Below are positions 1 through 7,057 of a DNA stretch of 11,526 nt, in pieces; positions within the stretch are counted from its first letter, which is position 1; every line of letters begins with the position of its first letter. The stretch comes from Pseudomonas sp. (GTDB lineage Bacteria; Pseudomonadota; Gammaproteobacteria; Pseudomonadales; Pseudomonadaceae), in assembly GCA_026398835.1 (NCBI GenBank), contig JAPLSD010000745.1, positions 1-11,526 of the forward strand, in the 5' to 3' direction. The translations under genes and the position numbers were made by a program. The notes under the pieces were generated by a model that was not told the DNA's origin, ran no database searches, and saw only the letters and a program-made list of their open reading frames with translations.

Positions 1-1353
1 GGCCTGCGTTACCTCGAACATTATGAATTTCGTCTGGTGCGCGAAGCTCTGGCCGAGCGCGAAGTGCTGCTGGCCAAAGCACCACACATCGTCAAACCGA
101 TGCGCTTCGTGCTGCCACACCGCCCTCACCTGCGTCCGGCCTGGATGATTCGTGCCGGCCTGTTCCTTTATGACCACTTGGGCAAGCGGGAAAAACTCGC
201 GGGCTCCAAAAGCCTGAAGTTCGGTGCCGACAGTCCACTCAAAGCAGAAATCAGCAAAGGCTTCGAATATTCCGATTGCTGGGTCGATGACGCCCGCCTG
301 GTCGTCCTGAACGCCATGGCCGCCCGCGAAAAAGGCGCTCACGTTCATACCCAGACCCGCTGCGTCAGCGCCCGTCGCAGCAAAGGGATGTGGCACCTGC
401 ACCTGGAACGCGCCGATGGCAGCCTCTTCTCGATCCGCGCCAAGGCGCTGGTGAACGCCGCCGGCCCGTGGGTCGCCAAGTTCATTCGCGATGACCTGAA
501 GATGGAATCGCCGTATGGCATCCGCCTGATCCAGGGCAGCCACCTGATCGTGCCGAAACTCTACGACGCGCCGAATGCCTTCATTCTGCAGAACGAAGAC
601 CAGCGCATCGTGTTCGCTATTCCGTACCTGAACCACTTCACCCTGATCGGTACCACCGACCGCGAATACACCGGCGACCCGGCCAACGTAACGATTACCG
701 AGGGCGAAACCGATTACCTGCTCAACGTGGTCAACGCGCACTTCAAGAAGCAACTGACCCGCGATGACATCCTGCACAGCTATTCCGGTGTTCGTCCGCT
801 GTGCAACGACGAATCCGACAACCCATCGGCCGTGACCCGCGATTACACCCTGGCGTTGTCCGGCAACGCTGAAGAAGCGCCGCTGCTGTCGGTGTTCGGT
901 GGCAAGCTGACGACTTATCGCAAACTGGCCGAATCGGCGTTGGCTCAACTGGCGCCGTACTTCAAAGACCTCAAGCCAAGCTGGACCGCTCAGTCGACAC
1001 TGCCAGGCGGCGAAGACATGACCACCCCACAGGCGTTGAGCTCAAAGATCCGCGATAAATTCGACTGGGTGTCGAGCGAAATCGCTCGCCGCTGGGCCAC
1101 CACCTATGGCAGCCGCGTCTGGCGCTTGCTGGAAGGTGTGCAGAGCCTGAGCGACATGGGCGAACACATGGGTGGCGGTCTCTACACTCGCGAAGTCGAT
1201 TATCTGTGCAGTGAAGAATGGGCCGTGAGCGCTCACGACATTCTGTGGCGCCGCAGCAAACTGGGACTGTTCACCACCCCGGCAGAGCAGCAGCAATTGC
1301 AGCAGTATCTGGACAAGGTCGAACAGAACCGCAGAAAGATCGAAGCTGCCTGA
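1..1353 (+). CDS. glpD: Aerobic glycerol-3-phosphate dehydrogenase GlpD, 5' end cut by window
   Basis: FAD-dependent inner-membrane enzyme that oxidises sn-glycerol 3-phosphate to dihydroxyacetone phosphate and passes electrons to quinone. The frame is open from base 1 and gives 450 residues before TGA at 1351-1353. Known GlpD proteins have about 500-510 residues, so roughly 60 N-terminal residues, including the FAD-binding GxGxxG, lie upstream of the window. A GTG at 37 is internal, not the start. Visible family marks are the substrate-domain stretch GIRLIQGSHLIVPK, the TTDREYTGDP segment, SGVRPL, and FGGKLTTYRKLAESAL around residues 299-314 of the fragment, followed by the C-terminal helical DAO_C domain. 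The next gene lies 363 bp on, past a strong terminator, so glpD is a separate transcription unit. In P. putida, as I recall, glpD also lies beside the aat/aau genes. Confidence 0.96.
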   Translation, partial: GLRYLEHYEFRLVREALAEREVLLAKAPHIVKPMRFVLPHRPHLRPAWMIRAGLFLYDHLGKREKLAGSKSLKFGADSPLKAEISKGFEYSDCWVDDARLVVLNAMAAREKGAHVHTQTRCVSARRSKGMWHLHLERADGSLFSIRAKALVNAAGPWVAKFIRDDLKMESPYGIRLIQGSHLIVPKLYDAPNAFILQNEDQRIVFAIPYLNHFTLIGTTDREYTGDPANVTITEGETDYLLNVVNAHFKKQLTRDDILHSYSGVRPLCNDESDNPSAVTRDYTLALSGNAEEAPLLSVFGGKLTTYRKLAESALAQLAPYFKDLKPSWTAQSTLPGGEDMTTPQALSSKIRDKFDWVSSEIARRWATTYGSRVWRLLEGVQSLSDMGEHMGGGLYTREVDYLCSEEWAVSAHDILWRRSKLGLFTTPAEQQQLQQYLDKVEQNRRKIEAA

Positions 1354-1371
1354 TCGTTTTTCCGGTCATGG

Positions 1372-1409
1372 AAACGCCCCTGAGCCGAAAACCTCAGGGG
1401 CGTTTTCGT
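1372..1409 (+). terminator. Intrinsic terminator of glpD
   Basis: A perfect 13-bp GC-rich stem (AAACGCCCCTGAG at 1372-1384 with its complement at 1393-1405) closes an 8-base loop and runs into TTTTCGTTTG. It starts 19 bases after the glpD stop. The A tract on the left arm could also give some termination in the other direction. Confidence 0.9.
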
Positions 1410-1463
1410 TTGTGCAAGAGCCTGGCCCGGCTCCCACAGAGGACAAGGAATGCCAATCAGTCA

Positions 1464-1477
1464 TTCGGTTTTCCGAA
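1464..1477 (+). promoter_or_regulatory. AauR-type upstream activator site 1 (perfect palindrome)
   Basis: The sequence TTCGGTTTTCCGAA is a perfect 5-4-5 inverted repeat. It matches TTCGG-N4-CCGAA, the motif I recall being reported for AauR in P. putida. Its centre is about 140 bp upstream of the transcription start predicted from the sigma-54 promoter at 1585-1600, a usual distance for an enhancer-binding protein. The cognate regulator, aauR, is encoded downstream in the same window. Confidence 0.8.
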
Positions 1478-1494
1478 CGCGCCTTACAGACTGA

Positions 1495-1508
1495 TTCGGT
1501 TTACCGGA
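1495..1508 (+). promoter_or_regulatory. AauR-type upstream activator site 2 (imperfect)
   Basis: TTCGGTTTACCGGA repeats the palindrome of site 1 with one mismatch in the second half (CCGGA for CCGAA). It starts 31 bp after site 1, about three helical turns, so both sites face the same side of the DNA. This suits cooperative binding of regulator dimers before hexamer assembly. Weaker binding than at site 1 is an inference from the mismatch. Confidence 0.68.
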
Positions 1509-1554
1509 TATTCCATCCGCGAAATTGTCGCCATAAATATTTAATACCCTTTTA

Positions 1555-1567
1555 AATCAATTACTTG
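1555..1567 (+). promoter_or_regulatory. Probable IHF site between enhancer and promoter
   Basis: AATCAATTACTTG fits the IHF consensus WATCAA-N4-TTR at every defined position and has an A/T-rich tract just upstream (about 1531-1557), as strong IHF sites often do. It lies between the activator sites and the sigma-54 promoter, where an IHF bend would bring AauR to the polymerase. Confidence 0.65.
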
Positions 1568-1584
1568 ACCTGACTCACCTGGCC

Positions 1585-1600
1585 TGGCACGAGTCATGCT
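1585..1600 (+). promoter_or_regulatory. Sigma-54 (-24/-12) promoter of the aat operon
   Basis: TGGCACG-AGTC-ATGCT fits the RpoN consensus TGGCACG-N4-TTGCW with one mismatch in the -12 element. GG (1586-1587) and GC (1598-1599) are separated by the obligatory 10 bases. The predicted start is near 1611, giving a leader of about 106 bases before aatJ. Regulation of this transporter by sigma-54 together with AauR is established in P. putida, which supports the call. Confidence 0.87.
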
Positions 1601-1704
1601 CTACACTCTTGGACGAATGCCTGATGTGCCAACACTTCAGAAGCCCTCAAGGTATTCGCAGTACATAAGGGCTAATGAACTGGCTCCATAAAAAAAACAA
1701 TGTC

Positions 1705-1710
1705 GAGGAA
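1705..1710 (+). promoter_or_regulatory. Ribosome binding site that fixes the aatJ start
   Basis: GAGGAA sits six bases before ATG 1717. The in-frame upstream ATG at 1675 has no comparable site and would place a charged 14-residue extension before the signal peptide. Confidence 0.8.
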
Positions 1711-1716
1711 AATTTG

Positions 1717-2631
1717 ATGCGTATCGTTCCCAATCTTCTGGGCGCAGCAATCGCTGTTGCTCTGATTAGCACTCCAGTTTTCGCAGCCGAACTCACCGGC
1801 ACACTGAAGAAAATCAAAGAGTCCGGCACCATCACCCTCGGACATCGCGACGCGTCCATTCCGTTTTCCTACATCGCAGACGCTTCCGGCAAACCGGTCG
1901 GCTACTCACACGATATTCAACTGAAAATCGTCGAAGCCATCAAAAAAGACCTGGACATGCCGACCCTCAACGTCAAGTACAACCTGGTCACTTCGCAAAC
2001 CCGTATCCCGCTGGTGCAGAACGGCACCGTGGACGTGGAATGCGGCTCCACCACCAACAACGTCGAGCGTCAGCAGCAAGTTGACTTCTCCGTCGGCATC
2101 TTCGAAATCGGCACCAAGCTGCTGACCAAAAAAGACTCCGTGTACAAAGACTTCGCTGACCTCAAAGGCAAAAACGTCGTCACCACCGCCGGCACCACGT
2201 CCGAGCGCATCCTGAAGTCGATGAACGCCGACAAGCAGATGGGCATGAACGTCATCTCCGCCAAAGACCACGGCGAGTCCTTCCAGATGCTGGAAAGCGG
2301 CCGTGCCGTTGCCTTCATGATGGACGACGCGCTGCTCGCCGGTGAAATGGCCAAGGCCAAGAAGCCGACTGACTGGGCCGTGACCGGCACTCCACAGTCG
2401 TTTGAAATCTACGGCTGCATGGTCCGCAAGGGCGACGAGCCGTTCAAGAAAGCCGTCGACGACGCCATCATCGCGACCTACAAGTCCGGCGAAATCAACA
2501 AGATCTACGAAAAGTGGTTCATGCAGCCAATCCCGCCAAAGGGCCTGAACCTGATGTTCCCGATGAGCGAAGAGCTCAAGGCATTGATCGCCAACCCGAC
2601 AGACAAAGCGGCTGACGAAAAGAAATCCTGA
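1717..2631 (+). CDS. aatJ: Periplasmic glutamate/aspartate-binding protein of ABC importer
   Basis: Solute-binding component of the acidic amino acid importer (family 3, SBP_bac_3; GltI/AatJ type), 304 residues. It captures glutamate/aspartate in the periplasm and delivers them to the AatQM permease. Residues 1-23 form a clear Sec signal peptide: Arg near the start, a hydrophobic core, and VFA before AE, the likely cleavage site. The mature start, GTLKKIKESGTITLGHRDASIPFSY, is typical of the family, as are the VECGSTTNN segment and the C-terminal MFPMSEELKALI. ATG 1717 is chosen for its ribosome site and signal peptide. It is the first gene after the sigma-54 promoter. The 193-bp gap to aatQ holds a strong hairpin, which may give more binding protein than permease. 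Substrate is inferred from family and operon; glutamine or asparagine may also bind. Confidence 0.93.
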   Translation: MRIVPNLLGAAIAVALISTPVFAAELTGTLKKIKESGTITLGHRDASIPFSYIADASGKPVGYSHDIQLKIVEAIKKDLDMPTLNVKYNLVTSQTRIPLVQNGTVDVECGSTTNNVERQQQVDFSVGIFEIGTKLLTKKDSVYKDFADLKGKNVVTTAGTTSERILKSMNADKQMGMNVISAKDHGESFQMLESGRAVAFMMDDALLAGEMAKAKKPTDWAVTGTPQSFEIYGCMVRKGDEPFKKAVDDAIIATYKSGEINKIYEKWFMQPIPPKGLNLMFPMSEELKALIANPTDKAADEKKS

Positions 2632-2649
2632 TTTCTGACTAACCTTACA

Positions 2650-2677
2650 TCCTGAAAGGGCGAACGCTCTTTCAGGA
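2650..2677 (+). repeat. Intercistronic hairpin between aatJ and aatQ
   Basis: A 12-bp stem (TCCTGAAAGGGC at 2650-2661 against GCTCTTTCAGGA at 2666-2677, one G-U pair) closes a GAAC tetraloop, 18 bases after the aatJ stop. No T run follows, so full termination is unlikely. A role in protecting the aatJ message 3' end, or in partial read-through, is inferred. Confidence 0.72.
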
Positions 2678-2744
2678 GTCTGTCACTACCTGCTGGCATT
2701 TTTGGAAACACTCGAACCGGTGGTTGTCGAGCCGATCGCGTGTG

Positions 2745-2763
2745 CCTGACCGTCAACGTCAGG
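2745..2763 (+). repeat. Small hairpin upstream of aatQ
   Basis: CCTGAC (2745-2750) and GTCAGG (2758-2763) can form a 6-bp stem with a 7-base loop, about 60 bases before the aatQ start. It lacks a T run. It could be a minor processing structure or chance. Confidence 0.35.
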
Positions 2764-2824
2764 TGGGAACGGATTTCCTCCAAGCGGGTGCTTGTACATC
2801 GATCGATCTGAGGGGGAGACCCTA

Positions 2825-3571
2825 ATGAATTACAACTGGGACTGGGGCGTGTTCTTCAAGTCCACCGGCGTGGGCAGCGAGACTTATCTCGACTGGTTCA
2901 TCGCAGGTTTGGGCTGGACCATCGCTATCGCCGTGGTGGCCTGGATTGTCGCCTTGCTGCTGGGCTCGGTGCTCGGCGTCATGCGGACCGTACCGAATCG
3001 TCTAGTATCGGGTATCGCCACCGTCTACGTGGAAATCTTCCGTAACGTGCCGCTGCTGGTTCAGCTGTTCATCTGGTACTTCCTGGTGCCGGACATGCTG
3101 CCGGAGAACCTGCAGGAGTGGTACAAGCAGGACCTCAACCCGACCACCTCGGCCTATCTGAGCGTTGTCGTGTGTCTGGGCCTGTTCACCGCCGCACGGG
3201 TCTGTGAACAAGTGCGTACCGGCATCCAGGCGCTGCCTCGCGGCCAGGAATCTGCCGCTCGCGCCATGGGCTTCAAGCTGCCGCAGGTTTACTGGAACGT
3301 GCTGCTGCCCCAGGCCTACCGGATCATCATTCCGCCGCTCACCTCGGAATTTCTCAACGTCTTCAAGAACTCCTCCGTGGCCTCGCTGATCGGCCTGATG
3401 GAGCTGCTCGCGCAGACTAAACAGACCGCCGAGTTCTCCGCCAACCTGTTCGAGGCCTTCACCCTGGCCACCTTGATCTACTTCACCCTGAACATGAGCC
3501 TGATGCTGCTGATGCGTATGGTAGAGAAGAAAGTCTCAGTGCCCGGCCTGATCTCCGTGGGGGGTAAATAA
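2825..3571 (+). CDS. aatQ: Acidic amino acid ABC transporter permease AatQ (GltJ type)
   Basis: One of two inner-membrane permeases of the glutamate/aspartate importer, 248 residues, the usual size for HisMQ-type permeases (BPD_transp_1). A hydrophobic segment near residues 25-52 begins the transmembrane core. The cytoplasmic EAA loop that docks on the ATPase is visible as GQESAARAMGF at about 140-150, after EQVRTGIQALPR. ATG 2825 is preceded by an AGGGGGAG ribosome site (2811-2818). A longer reading from GTG 2792 would lack this support. The stop TAA (3569-3571) overlaps the aatM start by one base (TAATG), so the two permeases are translationally coupled and should be made in equal amounts. 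Confidence 0.93.
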   Translation: MNYNWDWGVFFKSTGVGSETYLDWFIAGLGWTIAIAVVAWIVALLLGSVLGVMRTVPNRLVSGIATVYVEIFRNVPLLVQLFIWYFLVPDMLPENLQEWYKQDLNPTTSAYLSVVVCLGLFTAARVCEQVRTGIQALPRGQESAARAMGFKLPQVYWNVLLPQAYRIIIPPLTSEFLNVFKNSSVASLIGLMELLAQTKQTAEFSANLFEAFTLATLIYFTLNMSLMLLMRMVEKKVSVPGLISVGGK

Positions 3572-4242
3572 TGGACTTCGATTTCAGTGGAATCGTCCAG
3601 GCCACACCGGGCCTGTGGAACGGCATGATGATGACCCTCAAGCTGATGGCCCTGGGCGTCTCCGGCGGGATCATCCTCGGCACGATCCTGGCGCTGATGC
3701 GCCTGTCCCACAATAAGCTGCTGTCGAACATTGCCGGCGCCTACGTTAACTACTTCCGCTCGATCCCGCTGCTGCTGGTCATCACCTGGTTCTACCTGGC
3801 GGTGCCGTTCGTACTGCGCTGGATCACCGGCGAAGACACCCCGATCGGCGCGTTCGCCTCGTGCATCGTGGCCTTCATGATGTTCGAAGCGGCCTACTTC
3901 TGCGAAATCGTCCGGGCTGGCGTGCAGTCGATCCCCAAAGGCCAGATGGGTGCTGCCCAGGCGTTGGGTATGAGTTACGCCCAGATGATGCGGTTGATCA
4001 TCCTGCCGCAAGCGTTCCGCAAGATGACCCCGCTGCTGCTGCAACAGAGCATTATCCTGTTTCAGGACACCTCGCTGGTCTACGCGGTCGGTCTCGTGGA
4101 TTTCCTCAATGCTTCGCGCGCCAGTGGCGACATCATCGGCCGCTCCAATGAGTTCCTGGTCTTCGCAGGTCTGGTGTATTTTATAATCAGCTTTGCCGCC
4201 TCGCAGCTGGTCAAGCGTCTACAAAAAAGGTTTGCCGTATGA
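3571..4242 (+). CDS. aatM: Acidic amino acid ABC transporter permease AatM (GltK type)
   Basis: Second permease of the importer, 223 residues, a partner of AatQ in the membrane heterodimer. Hydrophobic helices include residues about 20-44, 69-85 and 97-110. The ATPase-contacting EAA loop reads [11 protein letters not shown] at about 124-134, preceded by [13 protein letters not shown]. The segment [15 protein letters not shown] is typical of polar amino acid permeases. It starts at ATG 3571, inside the aatQ stop, and its own TGA (4240-4242) overlaps the aatP ATG by four bases (ATGA), so all three genes are coupled. No sequence abnormality was seen. Confidence 0.93.
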   Translation: MDFDFSGIVQATPGLWNGMMMTLKLMALGVSGGIILGTILALMRLSHNKLLSNIAGAYVNYFRSIPLLLVITWFYLAVPFVLRWITGEDTPIGAFASCIVAFMMFEAAYFCEIVRAGVQSIPKGQMGAAQALGMSYAQMMRLIILPQAFRKMTPLLLQQSIILFQDTSLVYAVGLVDFLNASRASGDIIGRSNEFLVFAGLVYFIISFAASQLVKRLQKRFAV

Positions 4243-4973
4243 TCTCTATCAAGAACGTCAACAAGTGGTATGGCGACTTCCAGGTACTGACTGATTGCAG
4301 CACCGAGGTCAAAAAAGGCGAAGTGATCGTGGTGTGCGGGCCGTCTGGCTCCGGCAAATCCACCCTGATCAAATGCGTCAATGCCCTGGAACCGTTCCAG
4401 AAAGGCGACGTGGTGGTCGATGGCACCTCCATCGCTGACCCGAAGACCGACCTGCCGAAACTGCGCTCGCGGGTCGGCATGGTGTTCCAGCATTTCGAAC
4501 TGTTCCCGCACCTGAGCATCATCGATAACTTGACCATCGCACAAATCAAGGTGCTGGGCCGCAGCAAGGAAGAAGCCACCAAAAAAGCCCTGCAACTGCT
4601 TGAGCGGGTCGGTCTCTCCGCCCACGCCAGCAAGCACCCGGGCCAGCTTTCTGGTGGTCAGCAACAGCGTGTGGCGATTGCCCGTGCGCTGGCGATGGAC
4701 CCGATCGTCATGCTGTTCGACGAACCGACCTCGGCGCTCGACCCGGAAATGGTCAACGAAGTACTCGATGTGATGGTGCAACTGGCCCACGAAGGCATGA
4801 CCATGATGTGCGTGACCCACGAAATGGGCTTCGCCCGTAAAGTGGCGGACCGGGTGATCTTCATGGACCAGGGCAAGATCATCGAAGACTGCAAGAAAGA
4901 AGAGTTCTTCGGTGATATCAATGCCCGCTCCGACCGTGCCCAGCACTTCCTCGAGAAGATTTTGCAGCACTAA
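4239..4973 (+). CDS. aatP: Acidic amino acid ABC transporter ATP-binding protein AatP (GltL type)
   Basis: ATPase that powers the importer from the cytoplasmic face, 244 residues, the normal length for GltL/HisP/GlnQ proteins. All motifs are intact: aromatic Y11, Walker [10 protein letters not shown] at 34-42, Q-loop Gln84, signature [15 protein letters not shown] at 137-151, Walker B VMLFDE at 157-162, D-loop SALD at 165-168 and switch His194. The start overlaps the aatM stop by four bases. It is the last gene of the aat operon proper. The 208 bp that follow hold a REP doublet rather than a classical terminator, so limited read-through into aauS is possible. Confidence 0.95.
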   Translation: MISIKNVNKWYGDFQVLTDCSTEVKKGEVIVVCGPSGSGKSTLIKCVNALEPFQKGDVVVDGTSIADPKTDLPKLRSRVGMVFQHFELFPHLSIIDNLTIAQIKVLGRSKEEATKKALQLLERVGLSAHASKHPGQLSGGQQQRVAIARALAMDPIVMLFDEPTSALDPEMVNEVLDVMVQLAHEGMTMMCVTHEMGFARKVADRVIFMDQGKIIEDCKKEEFFGDINARSDRAQHFLEKILQH

Positions 4974-5009
4974 GAACCGGCACCGCTCCCATAGCTAGCA
5001 AAGCGCTTT

Positions 5010-5023
5010 GTGGGAGCGGGCTT
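5010..5023 (+). repeat. Truncated REP copy
   Basis: GTGGGAGCGGGCTT equals the first 14 bases of the full REP starting at 5026 and lies immediately before it in the same orientation. It looks like the remnant of a third copy or of a slippage event at the edge of the doublet. Confidence 0.7.
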
Positions 5024-5025
5024 TG

Positions 5026-5113
5026 GTGGGAGCGGGCTTGCCCGCGAAAGCGATCTTCGCCCCGGCCTATGCATTGGCTGAGATGACGTCTTCGCGGGCA
5101 AGCCCGCTCCCAC
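5026..5113. repeat. Inverted pair of Pseudomonas REP elements (REPIN-like)
   Basis: A 23-base REP (GTGGGAGCGGGCTTGCCCGCGAA start, 5026-5048) recurs as a perfect reverse complement at 5091-5113, with a 42-base spacer. Each REP contains its own small palindrome (GCGGGCTTGCCCGC), and the pair can fold into a long hairpin. Inverted REP doublets (REPINs), mobilised by RAYT transposases acting in trans, are known in fluorescens-group Pseudomonas. No RAYT gene is in the window. Sitting between aatP and aauS, the pair could stabilise the aat message or block transcription. Confidence 0.9.
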
Positions 5114-5144
5114 AGGTTATGAGTACATCCCGAAAGTATTTCCC

Positions 5145-5166
5145 GGAGGAAATGCAATCTGGTTGA
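5145..5166 (+). other. Strong Shine-Dalgarno with a four-codon minimal ORF
   Basis: GGAGGA (5145-5150) is the best ribosome site before aauS, but the nearest start, ATG 5152, opens only four codons before TGA 5164. The aauS ATG lies 31 bases beyond the site, too far for direct use. Either the minimal ORF acts as a leader that passes ribosomes on, or the aauS start region is itself altered. Confidence 0.4.
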
Positions 5167-5181
5167 CCCAAGGCATCTGTG

Positions 5182-7057
5182 ATGAAATGCGACCCCACTC
5201 TCTATCGCGCCGCGCCGCCATCACTCGCCGTGAAACCCCGCCTGATTCGCCATCTGTTCCTGCCTCCACTGATCATCCTGTTGATGATCGGTTTGGGTTA
5301 TGTCGGCTTCTGGGTCAGCGAGCACTACGGGATTCGTACCCTCAGCGAGAACGGCGAACGTCAGTTGGAACTGCACGCCCGCGCCGTCGAAAGCGAGATC
5401 AGCAAATACACCTACCTGCCCAGCCTGCTGGAGCTCGAGTCCAGCGTCTCGAAGCTGCTGGCCGACCCGTCCCCGGAAAACCGGCAGACGGTCAATGATT
5501 ACCTCGAAGGCCTGAACCGGCGCAGCCGCAGTCGGGCCATCTACATTATGGATACCACCGGCCGGGTGATGGCCACCAGTAACTGGCGCGACTTCGACAG
5601 TTATTTGGGCGAAGACCTGTCCTTCCGTGCCTATTTCCAGAACGCCGTGCGTGGCCAGCCAGGGCGTTTCTATGGCATCGGCAGCACCAGCGGCGAACCC
5701 GGCTATTACCTGGCCCACGGCCTGGAAGAGCAAGGCAAGATCATCGGTGTCGCAGTGGTCAAAGTGCGCCTCGAAGCCATGGAAGATCGCTGGCAACGGG
5801 CACGTCTGGAAGCCTTTGTCAGTGACGAAAACGGCATCATCATCCTCTCCAGTGACCCCTCACGACGGCTAAAATCAGTCCGCCCGCTCAGTGATGAAAC
5901 CAAGGAGCGGCTGGCGCGCAGCCTGCAGTATTACTGGTTCCCGCTCAACGAACTGCAACCGCTGGCCCGCGAACATCTGGCCGAAGGCGTAGAGAAACTG
6001 ACCTTCCCGGCCAACACCGAACTGGTGTCGGATGAAAAGGAAATCAGTTACCTGTCGCAGACCCGGCCGCTGAGCGATACGCCGTGGAACTTCACCCTGC
6101 TGACGCCCCTGCAAGACCTGCGGCGCGAAGCCATCAATCAGGGGATTCTGGTGGCCGTGGCCTTCGCCTTGGTCGCGTTTTTGCTGATTGCCTGGAACGA
6201 ACGGCGCAAGGTCATCGCCACCCGCCTCGCCGCCCGCGAAGCCCTGCAAGAAGCCAACAACCAGTTGGAGCGCAAGATCGCCGAACGCACGGCCGACCGG
6301 CCAGATCCGCGAGCGACGGCAAGCCGAAGAAACCTTGCGCCGCGCCCAGGACGAATTGGTGCAGGCCGGCAAGCTGGCAGCCATCGGCCAAATGTCCACC
6401 AGCATTGCCCATGAACTGAACCAGCCGCTGGCGGCCCTGCGCACGCTGTCGGGCAATACCGTGCGCTTCCTGGAGCGCGGCGCGCTGGACACTGCCAGTG
6501 CCAACCTCAAAACCATCAACGAGCTGATCGACCGCATGGGTCGCATCACCGCGAGCTTGCGTTCCTTCGCCCGCCGCGGCGATGACCTGGGCCAGGCCAG
6601 CCTCGGCAAAGCCGTCGACGCCGCCTTGCAGTTACTCGGCAGCCGTCTGGAAAGCAGTGAACTGCAACTGCACCGCGATTTCAGTGACGTGCAGGTGCAG
6701 ATCGATCAAACCCGTCTGGAGCAGATTCTGGTCAACTTGATCGGCAATGCACTGGATGCCATGCAGGCGCAGCCGCAGCCCGAATTGTGGCTGGAAGGCG
6801 AAACCGTCGACGGCAAATACCGTCTGCGGGTGCGGGACAACGGCCACGGCATCGACGCCGAGACGCGCAAGCATTTGTTTGAACCCTTCTTCACCACCAA
6901 ACCCGGCGAACAGGGACTGGGCCTCGGCCTGACCTTGTCGGCGAGCCTGGCAGCCGCTACCGGCGGCAATCTGGGCGTCGAACACCCGGCCAGCGGTGGT
7001 ACCGCCTTCGTCCTCAGTTTACCGTTGGTAAGCCCCCTTCAAGCCGAGCCAATATGA
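5182..7057 (+). pseudogene. aauS: Frameshifted sensor histidine kinase AauS (acidic amino acid sensing)
   Basis: Membrane sensor kinase of the DctB/AauS type, partner of AauR. The first frame (from ATG 5182; GTG 5179 and GTG 5230 also possible) encodes a transmembrane segment near residues 25-45, a periplasmic sensor region of about 270 residues (probably double-Cache), a second transmembrane segment near 321-340 and a helix ending IAERTAD (D372 at 6295-6297). It then reads nonsense to a stop at 6412-6414. The rest of the kinase continues in another frame from about 6299 (GQIRERRQAEET). It carries the phospho-acceptor His in IAHELNQP (codon 6410-6412), N-box NLIGNALDAM, DNGHGID, FEPFFTTK and GLGLGLTLS, ending at TGA 7055-7057. 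No good start serves the second part. The join fits a 26-base deletion of about nine signalling-helix residues. Sensor and catalytic halves are thus separated, unless the break is a sequence error. Confidence 0.88.

Noticed and set aside
1410..1445. Another REP copy after the glpD terminator
   Set aside because: Only GGCTCCCACAG resembles a REP end; the palindromic core is missing, so at most it is a decayed fragment.
1565..1595. Sigma-70 promoter starting from TTGACC at 1565
   Set aside because: No acceptable -10 hexamer lies 16-18 bases downstream; the sigma-54 match in the same place is far better.
4080..4970. Long minus-strand open frame (296 codons) opposite aatM/aatP
   Set aside because: It is the GC-rich shadow of the intact aatP and aatM genes; the protein is His-rich and low in recognisable motifs, as such shadows are.
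6290..6305. Programmed ribosomal frameshift in aauS
   Set aside because: There is no slippery heptamer or stimulatory structure at the junction, and about nine expected helix residues are missing, which a programmed shift would not explain.
6188..7057. Second half of aauS as an independent soluble kinase gene
   Set aside because: The frame begins with a TTG inside the other frame's membrane/linker region, its first 37 codons are out of frame with the true protein, and no ribosome site precedes the later ATG at 6392.
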